Positions 39,883-52,129 of a DNA stretch of 64,000 bases are shown here, in pieces (the stretch's first letter is position 1; the number at the start of each line of letters is the position of its first letter). The position numbers and the translations under genes were made by a program. The stretch is from Aporrectodea caliginosa (Eukaryota > Annelida > Clitellata > Crassiclitellata > Lumbricidae), in the NCBI GenBank assembly GCA_020284085.1, contig JACEVL010000158.1, positions 707,001-771,000 on the forward strand. Direction: 5' to 3'. The notes under the pieces are model-generated. The model made no database searches. It saw only the letters and a program-made list of their open reading frames with translations, and had not been told where the DNA came from.

Positions 39883-42800
39883 TAAAACCGATAGAGTACA
39901 AACCAAACCGATAGAGTACAGGCCAAACCGATAGAGTACATCCCAAACCGATAGAGTACAAGGCTAAACCGATAGAGTGCAAGCCAACCGATAGAGTACA
40001 AGCCAAACCGATCGAGTAAAGGTCAAACCAATAGAGTACAAGCTAAGCGAACCGATAGAGTACAGGCCAAACCGATAGAGTACAAGCTAAACCGATAGAG
40101 TACATGCCAAACCGATAGAGTACAGGCCAAATCGATAGAGTACAGGCCAAACCGATAGAGTACAAGTTAAAGCAAACCGATAGAGTACATGCCAAAGCCC
40201 GAGAGAGTACAGGCCAAACCGCCAGAATAAGACCAAATCTATAGAGTACAGGCCAAACCGATAGGGTACCAGCTAAACCCATAGATTACAGGCCAAACCC
40301 ATAGATTACAGGTCAAACCGAAAACGTGCAGGCCAAACCGATGGAGTACAGGCCAAACCGATAGAGTACAGGCCAATCCGAAAAAGTGCAGCCAAACCGA
40401 TAGAATACAAGCCAAACCGATAGAGCAGATACCAAATCGATAGAGTACAAGCTAAACCGAGAGAGTACAAGCCAAACCAATAGAGTACAAGCTAAACCGA
40501 TAGAGTACAGGCGAAACCGTTAGAGTACAAGCCAAACCGATAGAGTACAAGCTAAACCGATAGAGTACAGGCCAAACCGAAAGAGTACAGGCCAAACCGA
40601 TAGAGTGCAAGCCAAACCGATAGAGCAGATACCAAATCGATAGAGTACAAGCTAAACCGATAGAGTACAAGCCAAACCAATAGAGTACAAGCCAAACTAA
40701 TCGAGTACAAGCTAAACCGATAGAGTACAGGCGAAACCGTTAGAGTACAAGCCAAACCGATAGAGTACAAGCTAAACTAATCGAGTACAAGCTAAACCGA
40801 TAGAGTACAGGCCAAACCGTTAGAGTACAAGCCAAACCGATGGAGTACAGACCAAACCGATAGAGTACACGCCAAACCGATAGAGTACAGGCCAAATCGA
40901 TAGAGTACAGGCCAAACCGATAGAGTACAAGAAAAGCCAAACCGATAGAGTACATGCCAAACCCAGAGAGTACAGGCCAAACCGCCAGAATAAGGCCAAA
41001 CCGATAGAGTACAGGACAAACCGATAGAGTACCAGCTAAACCCATAGATTACAGGCCAAACCCATAGATTACAGGTCAAACCGAAAACGTGCAGGCCAAA
41101 CCGATGGAGTACAGGCCAAACCGATAGAGTACAGGCCAATCCGAAAAAGTGCAGCCAAAACCAATAGAGTACAAGCTAAACTAATAGAGTACAAGCTAAA
41201 CCGATAGAGTACAAGCCAAAACCGATAGAGTACAAGCCAAACCGATAGAGTACAAGCCAAAACTAAGTACAAAGAGTACAAGCCAAACCGACCGAGTACA
41301 GGCCAAACCGTTAGAGTACAAGCCAAACCGATGGAGTACAGACCAAACCGATAGAGTACATGCCAAACCGAAGGTAGAGTACAGGCCAAACCGATAGAGT
41401 ACAAGCCAAACCGATAGAGCAGAAGCCAAACCGATAGAGTATATGCCAAACCAATAGAAGTACAGGCCACCCATACAGTACGCCAAATGATAGAGTACAG
41501 GCTAAACTAATAGAGTACATTGCCAAGCTAAACAGATACGATAGAGTACAGGCCAAACCGATAGACTACAAGCGATGGAGTGCAAACCGATAGAGGTACA
41601 ATGGGGTGCCTAAACCGATACAGTACGGGTAGACCAAACCGATAGAGTACAAGCTAAATGGGCGGGTGCGTGAATAGATAGGTACATGCCAAACAAACGA
41701 ATAGAGTACAGGCCAAACCGATAGATGGGTAGGTCAAGCCAAACCGATAGAAATGGGCCATACCAGAATACAAGCAGGTTAAAACCGATAGAGGTACATG
41801 CCAAACCGATAGAGTACAAGCTAAAACCCATAGAGTAGAGTACCAGGCCAAACCGATAGAGTACAAGCTAAACCGATAGAGTACATGCCAAACTATTTAA
41901 GTACAAGCCAAACCGATAGAGTACAAGGCCAAACAAACAGATAGATGTACAAGCTAAACCGACAGAGTACATGCCAAACCGATAGAGTACAAGCTAAACC
42001 GATAGAGTACAGGTCAAACCGATAGAGTACACGCCAAACCGACAGAGTGCAGGCCAAACCGATGGAGTACAAGCCAAACCGATAGAGTACAAGATACCAA
42101 AGCGATAGAGTACATGCCAAACCGATAGAGTACAGGCAAACCGATAGAGTAGAAGCCAAACCGATAGAGTACAAACCAAACCGATAGAGTACAAGCTAAA
42201 CCGATAGAGTACAGGCCAAACCGATAGAGTACAGTCCAAACCGATAGAGTACAAACCAAACCGATAGAGTACAAGTAAAAGCCAAACCGATAGAGTACAT
42301 GCCAAACCGATAGAGTACAAAGCCAAACCGAATAGAGTACATGCCAAACCGATAAGTACCAAGCCAAACCGATTGATCTGTTGAGTAAGGGCTAAACCGA
42401 TAGAGTACAGGTCAAACCGTATCAGTACAAGCCAAACCGAGTAGAAGTACATGCCAAACCGATAGAGTACAAGCCAAACCGATAGAGTACAAGCCAAACC
42501 GATAGAGTACAAAGCCAAACCGATAGAGTACAAGCCAAACCCATAGAGTACAAGCCAAACCGAAAGAGTACAGAGTAAGGCCAAACCGATAGAGTACAGG
42601 CCAAACCGATAGAGTACAAGTCAAATAAACCGATAGAGTACATGCCAAACCCATAGAGTAGGCCAAACCGCCAAACAAATCGATAGAGTACAGGCCAAAC
42701 CGATAGGTACAAAGCTAAAACCGATAGAGTACATGCCAAAGCCGATAGAGGTACAAAGCCAAGCAGGCAAAACCGATGGAGTACAGTAGCCAAACCGATA

Positions 42801-43052
42801 GAGTACAGGCCAAACCAGTACGAGCCAAACCGATAGAGTACAGGCCAAACCGATAGAGTACAGTAAAACAAACCGATAGAGTGCAAGCCAAACCGATAGA
42901 GTACAAGCCCAAACCTGATAGAGTACAAGCCAAACCGAGAAGTGCAAGGCCAAACCGATAGAGTACAGGCCAAAAGAGGCCAAACCGATAGAGTATACAA
43001 GTAAAGCAAACCGATTGGTACATGCCAAACCGATAGAGTACAAAAACAAACA
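39883..43052. repeat. 20-bp minisatellite, block II (scrambled)
   Basis: Same unit with many substitutions and indels, especially 41450-42000 and 42650-43050. A complex segment at about 40170-40400 recurs about 763 bp downstream (40930-41160), including shared odd words such as CCCATAGATTACAGG and CCGAAAACGTGCAGG. Confidence 0.95.
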
Positions 43053-43219
43053 TGACTCTGAATAAGGCCAAATCTATTGAAATCTAAACCGATATCATAC
43101 TCATCTAAACTGAGCTAGATTACAGGCCAAACCGTCTTATTATTAGAATCATCATCATCATTATTATTATTAGATTATTGTGTATTATTATTAGTATTAT
43201 TATTATTGTGTGTGTGTGT
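43053..43219. repeat. array spacer 2, mosaic copy of spacer 1
   Basis: Shares 'catgactctga', 'ctgagcta' and 'aaaccgtcttattattagaa' with spacer 1 in the same order, but pieces of the 20-bp unit are interleaved. It then runs into ATT and GTGT repeats. Confidence 0.75.
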
Positions 43220-46200
43220 GTATAGTGTACAAGCCAAACGATATAGTGAGCAATGCCAAACCGTTAGTGTGTGTGCTAAACCGATTAGAGCACACTGCCG
43301 AACCGATAGAGTACAAGCCAAACCGATATAGTACAGGCCAAACCGTTAGAGTACATGCCAAACCGATAGAGTACAAGCGAAACCGATAGAGTGCAGGGGC
43401 CATAACCGATAGAGTACCAAAGCCGATGGAAAACCGATCAGAGTGCAAGGTCAAAACCAATAGAGTACAAGCTAAATGGAGTGCAGATAGGGTACAGGCC
43501 AAACCGATAGAGTACAAGTAAAGCAAACCGATAGATTGGTACATGCCAGACCGAAACCAGATAGAGTACAGGCCAAATCGATAGCCCAGTACAGGCCAAA
43601 CCGATGGGAGTACAAGCCTAAGCAAACCGATAGAGTACATGCCAAACCGATAGAGTACATGAGCCAAACCGATAGAGTGCAGCAGGCCAAAGCCAAGTAT
43701 GGAGTACAGGCCAAATCGATAGAGTACAAGCCAGGCCAGATGCCAACCGATAGGTACCAGGCCAAACCGAAGCCAGGTACAGGCCAAACCGATAGAGTAG
43801 ACAGGCCAAACCGATGGAGAGTACAAGCCAAACCGATGGAGGTACAAGCCAATACGAGGCCAGTCGAAGAAGTGCAAGCCAAACCGATAGAGAATACAAG
43901 CCAAACCGATAGAGTACATGGGTGGGGCCAGAACCGAAGGTGCAAGAGAGTACAGTGCCAAACCGATAGAGTACAAGTAAAGCCAAACCGATGAGAGTAG
44001 GCATGCCAAACCGATAGAGTACATGCCAAACTTGGGCGATAGAGATGAGTACAGGCCAAACCGATGAGAGTACAGCCAAACCGATAGAGTACGTAGCTAA
44101 ACCGATAGAGTACATGCCAAACCCATAGAGTACAGGCCAAACCGAAAGAGTACAGGCCAAACCGATAGAGTACAAGCCAAACCGATAGAGTACCAGCTAA
44201 ACCGATAGAATTGCAAGGCCAAACCCGATAGATTACAGGCCAAACCGATAGAGTGCAGGCCAAACCGATAGAGTACAAGCTAAACCGATAGAGTACAAGC
44301 CAAACCGATAGAGTACAAAGCCAAACCGATAGAGTACAGGAAGCCAAACCGATAGAGTGCAGGCCAAACCGATAGAGTACAAGCCAAACCGATAGAGTAC
44401 AAGCCAAACCGGATAGAGTACAAGCCAAACCGATAGAGTAGCAGGCCAAACCGATTGAGTACAAGCCAAACCGATAGAGTACAAGCAAACCGATAGAGTA
44501 CAAGCCAAAGGTACAGGCCAAACCGATAGAGTACAGGCCAAACCGATAGAGTAGTGCCAAACCGTTAGAAAAGCCAAACCGATAGAGTACAAGCCAAATC
44601 GATAGAGTACAAGCTAAACCGATAGAGTACAGGCCAAACCGATAGAGTACAAGCCAAACCGATAGAGTACAAGCTAAACCGATAGAGTACAAGGCAAACC
44701 GATAGAGTACAAGCCAAACCGATAGAGTACAAGCCAAACCGATAGAGTACAAGCTAAACCGATAGAGTACATGCCAAACCGACAGAGTACAGGCCAAACC
44801 GATAGAGTACAGGCCAAACCGATAGAGTACATGCCAAACCGATAGAGTGCAGGCCAAACCGATAGAGTACAAGCTAAACCGATAGAGTACAAGCCAAACC
44901 GATAGAGTACATGCCAAACCGATAGAGTACAAGCCAAACCGATAGAGTACAGGCCAAACCGATGGAGTACATGCCAAACCGATAGAGTACAAGCCAAACC
45001 GATAGAGTACAGGCCAAACCGATAGAGTACAAGCTAAACCGATAGAGTACAGAGCCAAACCGATAGAGTACAAGCCAAACCGTACAAGCTAAACCGAGTA
45101 GAGTACAGGCCAAAACCGATAGAGTACAAGCCAAACCGATAGAGTACAAGCCCAAACCGATAGAGTACATGCCAAACCGATAGAGTACAAGTACAAACTA
45201 AAGCAAACCGATAGAGTACAAGCCAAACCGATAGAGTACAAGTACAGGCTCAAACCGATAGAGTACAAGCCAAACCGATAGAGTACAAGCAAACCGATAG
45301 AGTACAAGCCAAACCGACAGAGATAATGCCAAACCGATAGAGTACAAGCTAAACCGATAGAGTACATGCCAAACCCATAGAGTACATGCCAAACCGATAG
45401 AGTACAAGCCAAACCGATAGAGTACAAGCCAAACCGATAGAGTACAAGCTAAGCGAACCGATAGAGTACAAGCCAAACCGATAAAGTACAAGCCAAACCG
45501 ATAGAGTACAAGCCAAACCGATAGAGTACATGCCAAACCGATAGAGTACATGCCAAACCGATAGAGTACATGCCAAACCGATAGAGTACAAGCTAAACCG
45601 ATAGAGTACAAGCCAAACCGATAGAGTACAAGCCAAACCGATAGAGTACAAGTAAAGTACAGATGCAGGAAAGAGTACAAGCCAAACTGGAATAGAGTAC
45701 AGAGCAAACCGTTAGAGTAATAGATTGTACAAGGCCAAGAGAGAGTACCAGGCCAGTGAGTAATAGATGGAGTAAGGCCAAACCGATAGAGTAGCCAGGT
45801 AGGCCAAACCGATGGATAGAATACCGATACAGTACAAGCCAAATAAGAGTACAGGCCAAACCGATGAGAGTACATGACCAAACCGATAGAGTACAAGGCC
45901 AAACCGATAGAGTACAAGCCAAACCAAACCGATAGAGTACAAGCCAAACCAAACCGAGAGTACAGGCCAAACCGATAGAGTACAAGCCAAACCGATAGAG
46001 TACAAGCCAAACCGATAGAGTACATGCCAAACCGATAGAGTAAGCCAAACCGATAGAGTACAAGCTAAACCGATAGAGTACAAGCCAAACCGATAGAGTA
46101 CAAGCCAAACCGATAGAGTACAAAACCGATAGAGTACAAGCCAAACCGATAGAGTACAGGCCAAACCGATAGAGTACAGGCCAAACCGATAGATACAAGT

Positions 46201-46849
46201 AAAGGCCAAGCCAAACCGATAGAGTACAAGCCAAACCGATAGAGTACAAGCCAAACCGATAGAGTACAAGCCAAACCGATAGAGTACATGCCAAACCGAT
46301 AGAGTACAAGCCAGACCGATAGAGTACAAGCCAAACCGATAGAGTACATGCCAAACCGATAGAGTAGTACAAACCGAGTACAGAGTAACCGATAGAGTAC
46401 AAGCCAAACCGATAGAGTACAAGCCAATCCAAAGCTAAACCGATAGAGTACAAGCAAATCGATTTAACAACCCGATAGAGTACAAGCCAAACCGATAGAG
46501 TACATGCCAAACCGATAGAGTACATGCCAACCGAAGAGTACAAGCCGATAGAGTACAAGCCAAACCGATAGAGTACAAGCTAAACCGATAGAGTACAAGC
46601 TAAACCGATAGAGTACATTCCAAACCGATAGAGTACAAGCGATAGAAAAGCCAAACCGATAGAGTACAAGCTAAACCGATAGAGTACAGGCCAAACCGAT
46701 AGAGTACAGGCCAAACCGATAGAGTGCAGGCCAAACCGATAGAGTACAAGCCAAACCGATAGTACAGTACAAGCCAAAACGATAGAGTACAAGCCAAACC
46801 GATAGAGTACAAACCAAACCGATAGAGTACATGCCAAACCGATAGAGTA
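43220..46849. repeat. 20-bp minisatellite, block III
   Basis: Same unit. Regular at 44250-45640 with linker variants AAGCC, AAGCT, ATGCC and AGGCC; disordered at 43250-44220, 45650-45960 and 46370-46560. Confidence 0.95.
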
Positions 46850-47010
46850 GTACTCTATCGGTTTGATAAATAATACTCTATCGGTTTAGTACTCTATCGG
46901 TTTAACTTGTACTCTATCGTTTAACTTGTACTCTATCGGTTTAACTATGTACTCTAAAGTACATTCCAAACCGATAGAGTACAAGCCAAGCAAACCGATG
47001 GAGTACAGGG
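46850..47010. repeat. inverted units at the right end of the array
   Basis: After GATAGAGTAG the array flips to TACTCTATCGGTTT for about five or six units (46850-46956), forming a palindromic junction. It then returns to the original orientation for about two units before ending at 47010. Confidence 0.9.
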
Positions 47011-47688
47011 TCGAGATCTATAGTGAAAGGTATGATGACGATTGGAGCCGGGCGGTTATTTGGTGAATAGCTGGCGAATGTAAGAGGGTTTGGAATTTTG
47101 AAGATCGTTTTAGGTAAGAGATACCATTTTGTGATGGATGCGCTGAGGGCCTTTTAGCCAATAAGGTGATTTGAGAACAGGGGTTTTGTGGTAGTATTTG
47201 GGAGTTTTAGTGACTATTTGCAGGCGTTTCATTTGAGAAAAGTCCATGTTGTGAAAAACGGAGTTATTGTATAGTCGAGTTTGGAATGAACAATTGAAGT
47301 GGCTATTGTACACGCGGTCTTGTAGTCAAGTAGTGGGCGCAATCGACAAGGTCACGGATGAGCAATAGCATACAGCAGGTGCGAGATAGCTGGGTGATGT
47401 GATCGGAAAAGATAAGGTTCTTGTCAAAATGATTCCAAGATTGCGAACAGGATAAGAGTAAGGTACGGGAGAATTGAGATGTGTTGGACAAAGATGGAGA
47501 GGATAGGTTAGTTTGTTTAATTGCTCGAAGAATAATGAAGCATTTTGTTTTTGAAGGGTTAAGACATAGTAGGTTAGCGGTCATCCAGGCTGAAATCTGA
47601 GTGCGGCTGCACTGTTGCGTAAGGGATTTAGTGTATCTGGAAGGGAGTGAAGGGAGAAAGATATGAAGAGTTTAATGGTCGGGTTAGG
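47011..47688 (-). pseudogene. LINE reverse transcriptase C-terminal part (split element)
   Basis: Minus-strand broken frames: LFISFS after the catalytic box, then MTANLLCLNPSKTKCFIIL, IFSDHITQLSRTCC and NNSVFHNMDFSQMKRLQIV, then TPVLKSPYWLKGPQRIHHK. These are ordered CR1/Jockey-type RT C-terminal segments. The other half of the element is at 49083-49260. The 20-bp array abuts its 3' end. Confidence 0.85.
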
Positions 47689-48622
47689 CAGTGATGTAGT
47701 ACTCGAGTCCGGCCTAGGACTCGAGTCCGACTCGAGTCCGATTTTTTGTGGACTCGGACTCGGACTCGGCTTGTCACGACTCGGACTTGGACTCGGACTC
47801 GAAGGCCCTGGACTCGAATTTGACTCGGTGACTCGGTTTCCGAGTCACAATTTTGTCTCACGATAAAAAACGACTTGTATACTTCCTTACTTACGAGTCC
47901 AAAATAGGTATTCTAAACTAAAGAGCGCATTAGATATCAAAGAGCTCGCCGTAGGTGGAGGGTTGGCGTTTAAAGGGCATCGGGTGATCATACCCCACCC
48001 TGCCAGAGACGATATTCTTCGGCTCCTGCACTCATCGGAGTTAATGAGTGTATCAGACGCGCCCAAGAGGCCCGTTTGGCAGAATTTCTGGAGTTTGCAG
48101 CCGCTGGAAATTCTTCACCGCGATACCCCCCCCCCAAGTAATGGCTAGGCAGAATAAAGCGCCTGAAGATCAAGGCCATCGAAGGGAGATTTGACCCGTT
48201 TATAGCGCTTCTGACCTAACGGAATACCCCATTCGCGCAGCTGGGCCAGCCGAATGGCAATCGAACATTAAGCGATTTTGCAGCCCTCTGCGCACGAACC
48301 TTAGGAGCCGTAGGCCTAGCATGTATCTAGAAACAGATGTGTTGGCAGCAAAGCAGTATTAAAATACCTTAGTCTAATCTCATTGTTTAGAAATCAGTTT
48401 TTCAAAGCGTAATTCTTCAATTATTCTTGTAATTAAAATTATGGCTGAGGTCCCAAAGCCAAAAGTTGCAGCGGACAAGCTACATTACATTACATTATCG
48501 CTCTTCAAAAGTAATCTTAAGACTTTATTAGTTTAAGATTTAGTATGATTAGACTTTCCTGTTACGCGCTTTTGTGCAAGATTCTTTTTGTTTAGGCGCG
48601 TTGTAAATGGCAGTTTAATAAA

Positions 48623-48668
<46 letters not shown>

Positions 48669-48792
48669 GGTCTAATAATAATAATAACAATAAACGACGA
48701 TTAGGTGCCGTTCCAGACGAATTTTATTGTTCTTAATTAATATTAAGTCCCTGAGGGATCATGTATACCTCAGGTCATTAAAAATAATAAAA

Positions 48793-48854
<62 letters not shown>

Positions 48855-49082
48855 TAATAATAATAATAAATAATAATTCTTCCAGCATAAATGTGCTGTT
48901 ATTTTTCTATGCCATTAAATTGCGTGTTTCAGTGAATTTTGGTGTTGAAGGACTCGGACTCGGACTTGGACTCGATCCTTTGTGACTCGGACTCGGACTC
49001 GAGCAACTCTGGACTCGGACTCGACTCGGACTCGGCTTAGGTGGACTCGGACTCGGCTAAGGTGGACTCGACTACATCACTG
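47689..49082. mobile_element. hAT-like element with GACTCGG subterminal repeats, inserted in a LINE
   Basis: The ends are CAGTGATGTAGT(act)CGAGTCC and its reverse complement GGACTCGACTACATCACTG. Both ends carry many GACTCGGACTCGG repeats, opposed in overall layout. It splits a LINE reverse transcriptase. No intact 8-bp TSD remains. The interior holds Ty3/gypsy debris (47925-48275), retroelement tails and two AAT microsatellites (48626-48668, 48787-48870). Confidence 0.7.
47925..48275 (+). pseudogene. Ty3/gypsy-type integrase fragments
   Basis: The frame at about 47930-48030 reads ELAVGGGLAFKGHRVIIP, then DDILRLLHSS, the region leading into the integrase zinc-binding domain. After a frame change there are basic ECIRRAQEA-like residues. 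RNTP at about 48219-48230 echoes the YRNTP motif near the end of the integrase core. It is short and frameshifted, with the middle missing. Confidence 0.6.
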
Positions 49083-49260
49083 CAAAGAGGTGATGATCAG
49101 TAGAGGATGAGGAAAAAATGAGTTTGCCGAGGGTGGAGGTGTAAAGAATGAACAGCAGAGGACCGAGAACAGAACCTTGAAGAACACCGCAGGATGTGCG
49201 GATTAGATGAGAGACCAGCGGCATTGACAGTGAAAGAGCGTAAGGAAAAGGCAACCTATG
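49083..49260 (-). pseudogene. LINE reverse transcriptase, N-terminal part of the split element
   Basis: Minus strand: [19 protein letters not shown] (motif B) and then STDHHLFA, stopping exactly where the catalytic FADD box should follow. The hAT-like element begins there, and the reading resumes at 47688 with LFISFS. Confidence 0.85.
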
Positions 49261-49426
49261 GTGTTAGACTGTTAGTACTTAGTTTATCTATTAAAACTAT
49301 AATAGTACCGGGTATACCTTATTATTTTGTAACTTAATAATATTTCACTTTTTCATATGCAATTTTTCAGTTCTTAGCCTTTCAGCGCTGTACGCACTTG
49401 CGTAAGTGCGTACGCCTAGCGGCGCC

Positions 49427-49616
<190 letters not shown>

Positions 49617-49751
49617 CACGCGCTGTTCTACCCACTTGTTGTACTGCATTAAAAATTTCTTTACATTTAAACCAGCGTAAAATTTCTTGTAAGCGCCGTG
49701 GGCATTCAAATGCTGAAGTCTCGGACAACCCCGCCAGGAGACAGAACAATT

Positions 49752-49755
49752 TATT

Positions 49756-49821
<66 letters not shown>

Positions 49822-49864
49822 GTCGTCGTCGTCGTCGTCGTCATCATCATCATCATCATCATCA
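49752..49864. repeat. (ATC/GTC)n microsatellite
   Basis: ATC trinucleotides with a GTC block in the middle. Confidence 0.95.
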
Positions 49865-49965
49865 TTTTTTCGCCCGAGTAGGAAAATTACAATAATCCCT
49901 TAGGTTCTTAGAAACCAAGCGAAGGGTAACAATTACTATTCTGGAACTAACGGTCCTCGATCGTC

Positions 49966-49981
49966 CCCCCCCCCCCCCCCC
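49966..49981. repeat. poly-C run
   Basis: About 16 consecutive C residues before TGTGGTCC; its length is likely unreliable. Confidence 0.8.
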
Positions 49982-50194
49982 TGTGGTCCACGAACGACGT
50001 ACGTCCTTTGAAAGCAACGGCGTTGTATTATAGCGCTGCGCCCAAATAGAGAGGCGCACTGGGAAAGGTATTTGTTTCTGGCAGGCCTCTCGAAATAGTT
50101 GATATAGACCTACAGCAGACCAACTGAGCAATAAGCTCGAGACCCGAGTCACCCGACTGATTGATTGGGCCCAGAGATTAGAAGGCAATAGGCA

Positions 50195-50198
<4 letters not shown>

Positions 50199-50270
<72 letters not shown>
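50199..50270. repeat. (GT)n microsatellite
   Basis: Pure GT run of about 70 bp. Confidence 0.95.
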
Positions 50271-50276
<6 letters not shown>

Positions 50277-50412
50277 GATGTGTGAAGGCCTGATCATATA
50301 GGCCTATTGACCCTGCTTTACTACAAATTGATTATAAATATTAATGTCTTTACGGCATCCCCATCATGCCACACTCAGGAAGACAAAGGTCCCCATTAAT
50401 AATGAGCCGGGA

Positions 50413-50462
50413 TTGAATTGTTGGGGTTGGAGGGTTGAACCCTCCCAACTCCGACAATTCAA
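50413..50462. repeat. 50-nt hairpin
   Basis: TTGAATTGTTGGGGTTGG opposes CCAACTCCGACAATTCAA with GGGTT/AACCC next to the loop. A second AACCC/GGGTT pair follows at 50472-50492. Confidence 0.75.
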
Positions 50463-50889
50463 TCGGGGTTGGGAGGGTTTAACCCTCCCAATTCATTACG
50501 GGTTAATGTACACCCAGCACAACTTTCAGTGGTTCATTGTATCTTATTTTCTTAAATAGTTAAAACTATAGCATTTTTTTCTCAGTTTTTATTCATACCA
50601 CGTGCTTCAGTGTTTGTTAACTCATAATCTTCTGAGAATAAAACTCAAGACTCAGTTTTACAATAGGGCCCTAAGTGTTCTTCGTTGTTCGATATTTAAA
50701 ATTACACTGCAGGCAAGCATCGAGTATGCGTATACACCTATTACACCCACACCCAGCTCAGCACGTTGCACGCATATCGGTTTTAGGTAGGCCTCTCTAA
50801 GAAAGTCTGGTCGGACATCCTGACATGCAAGAATTTGTCAACCCCCTCCCCCGAGTTCAAATTTGACAATTCAAACCCTGATAATGAGC

Positions 50890-51345
50890 ATATAGGACCC
50901 GATTGGTTAATCCGTCCCTTGTTGTAGGTTTATGATAGGACTCTGAAGTGGATTCTAGCCAATGGAGTGATTTGAGAGAGTGCATGATTATGATGATGTG
51001 GTCGCTCTATATAGACTCTAGTGACTGCTCGGGCTAATGATTCATTTTTGGATAAGTCGCCGACGCTCAGTTTGGGCGGATTCAAGGTTGAAAAGAACAG
51101 GGAATTGCAGTTGAAGGTGGAATTGAAACTGGTTTGCGAAAAGGGATTGCAATGGTAAGGTGCGGGTTATGAAATCGAAATCCGTTGATCAAAAGGGATG
51201 TTGGTGGCAACTGTAGAAGATACTTAGGCTTGGCTAACTGTTTAATTAATTAAGGATCGCAAATTTTTAAAAGCTCTGTTTTTGACCGGTTTAGGCGTAG
51301 AAAGTTGACCGGCATCCAGGTAGAAATCTTTTAAATAATTAAACT
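50890..51345 (-). pseudogene. LINE reverse transcriptase relic
   Basis: Minus strand near 51330-51275 reads WMPVNFLRLNRSKTELL, the conserved post-catalytic segment also seen at 47011-47688. Downstream sequence is too broken to translate. Confidence 0.65.
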
Positions 51346-51399
51346 CCATTTTATCCCCCGCGCACCACCTATAGCGAACCCGGCTTTAACGATTACGCT

Positions 51400-51640
51400 G
51401 ACCGATGGTAAGATCAGACGGAGAGGGAGAAAGACTTGCCAAACGCCATCATATGCCGAGGGTAAGAAAATGAAGTCGCTAATTCTTAAAGCATCTCGTA
51501 GATTATCGATATCTTTTGGGATCAAAGGGGTCATCGATTGCGCTGTTGCTGGCTAAACTGTCAATCGAGAGGTTGGGGTTCAAATCCCCACCATCGCCTA
51601 ATTTTACGCTGAAACCAGTAGGGTAGTGGTGGCGGAGGAT
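51400..51640 (+). mobile_element. SINE family A pieces (3' part, then a 5' head)
   Basis: 51410-51490 carries CATATGCCGAGGGTAAGAAA and ATGAAGTCGCTAATTCTT (family A body). 51545-51600 carries CTGTCAATCGAGAGG and GGGGTTCAAATCC (family A head). The order is inverted relative to a complete copy, so these are two partial copies or a rearranged one. Confidence 0.6.
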
Positions 51641-52129
51641 ACATGTATGTTCCCAAATGGTTTTTTTTTACAAATGATGGACACACCAATGCGAATTTCC
51701 TTCTTTTTGTCCGCCTCTTTTTATAAATGGCCGTTTCTCCATATTGACGCCATGTAGTACCGTGTGCATATAATCACTGTAGATAGGCCTGAAAATAACG
51801 CCAGAATTGGAATGGCGAAATTGGACGTACGAACCTGCCTAGCAAAACAGAAAACCAAAAGAAGAAGAGGCCTATTATATGTACGGTCAACAACCCCCAG
51901 GTAGGTAAGAAGACCGCTTGTGATTATACGGTTTTTCTTATTAAGCACACGTGCCTGTAGGTGGATTTTAATAGGGTTAGAGATCTCAACCGGCAGCCTA
52001 AATATACGCCTTTCTCACTTTATACAAATGTGTGGCATTGGTACGGGCCTACAATGCCGACTCATGGAAGGCCTACGCCCTACTAACTCAATTTTTTTTA
52101 AAAAATCAGTTACGGTCCAGGCCCCTTGC

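Noticed and set aside
37952..46837. Minus-strand ORFs of up to 533 codons over the 20-bp array
   Set aside because: All have the same 20-residue period in every frame, dictated by a stop-free 20-bp unit; no start, splice or domain evidence.
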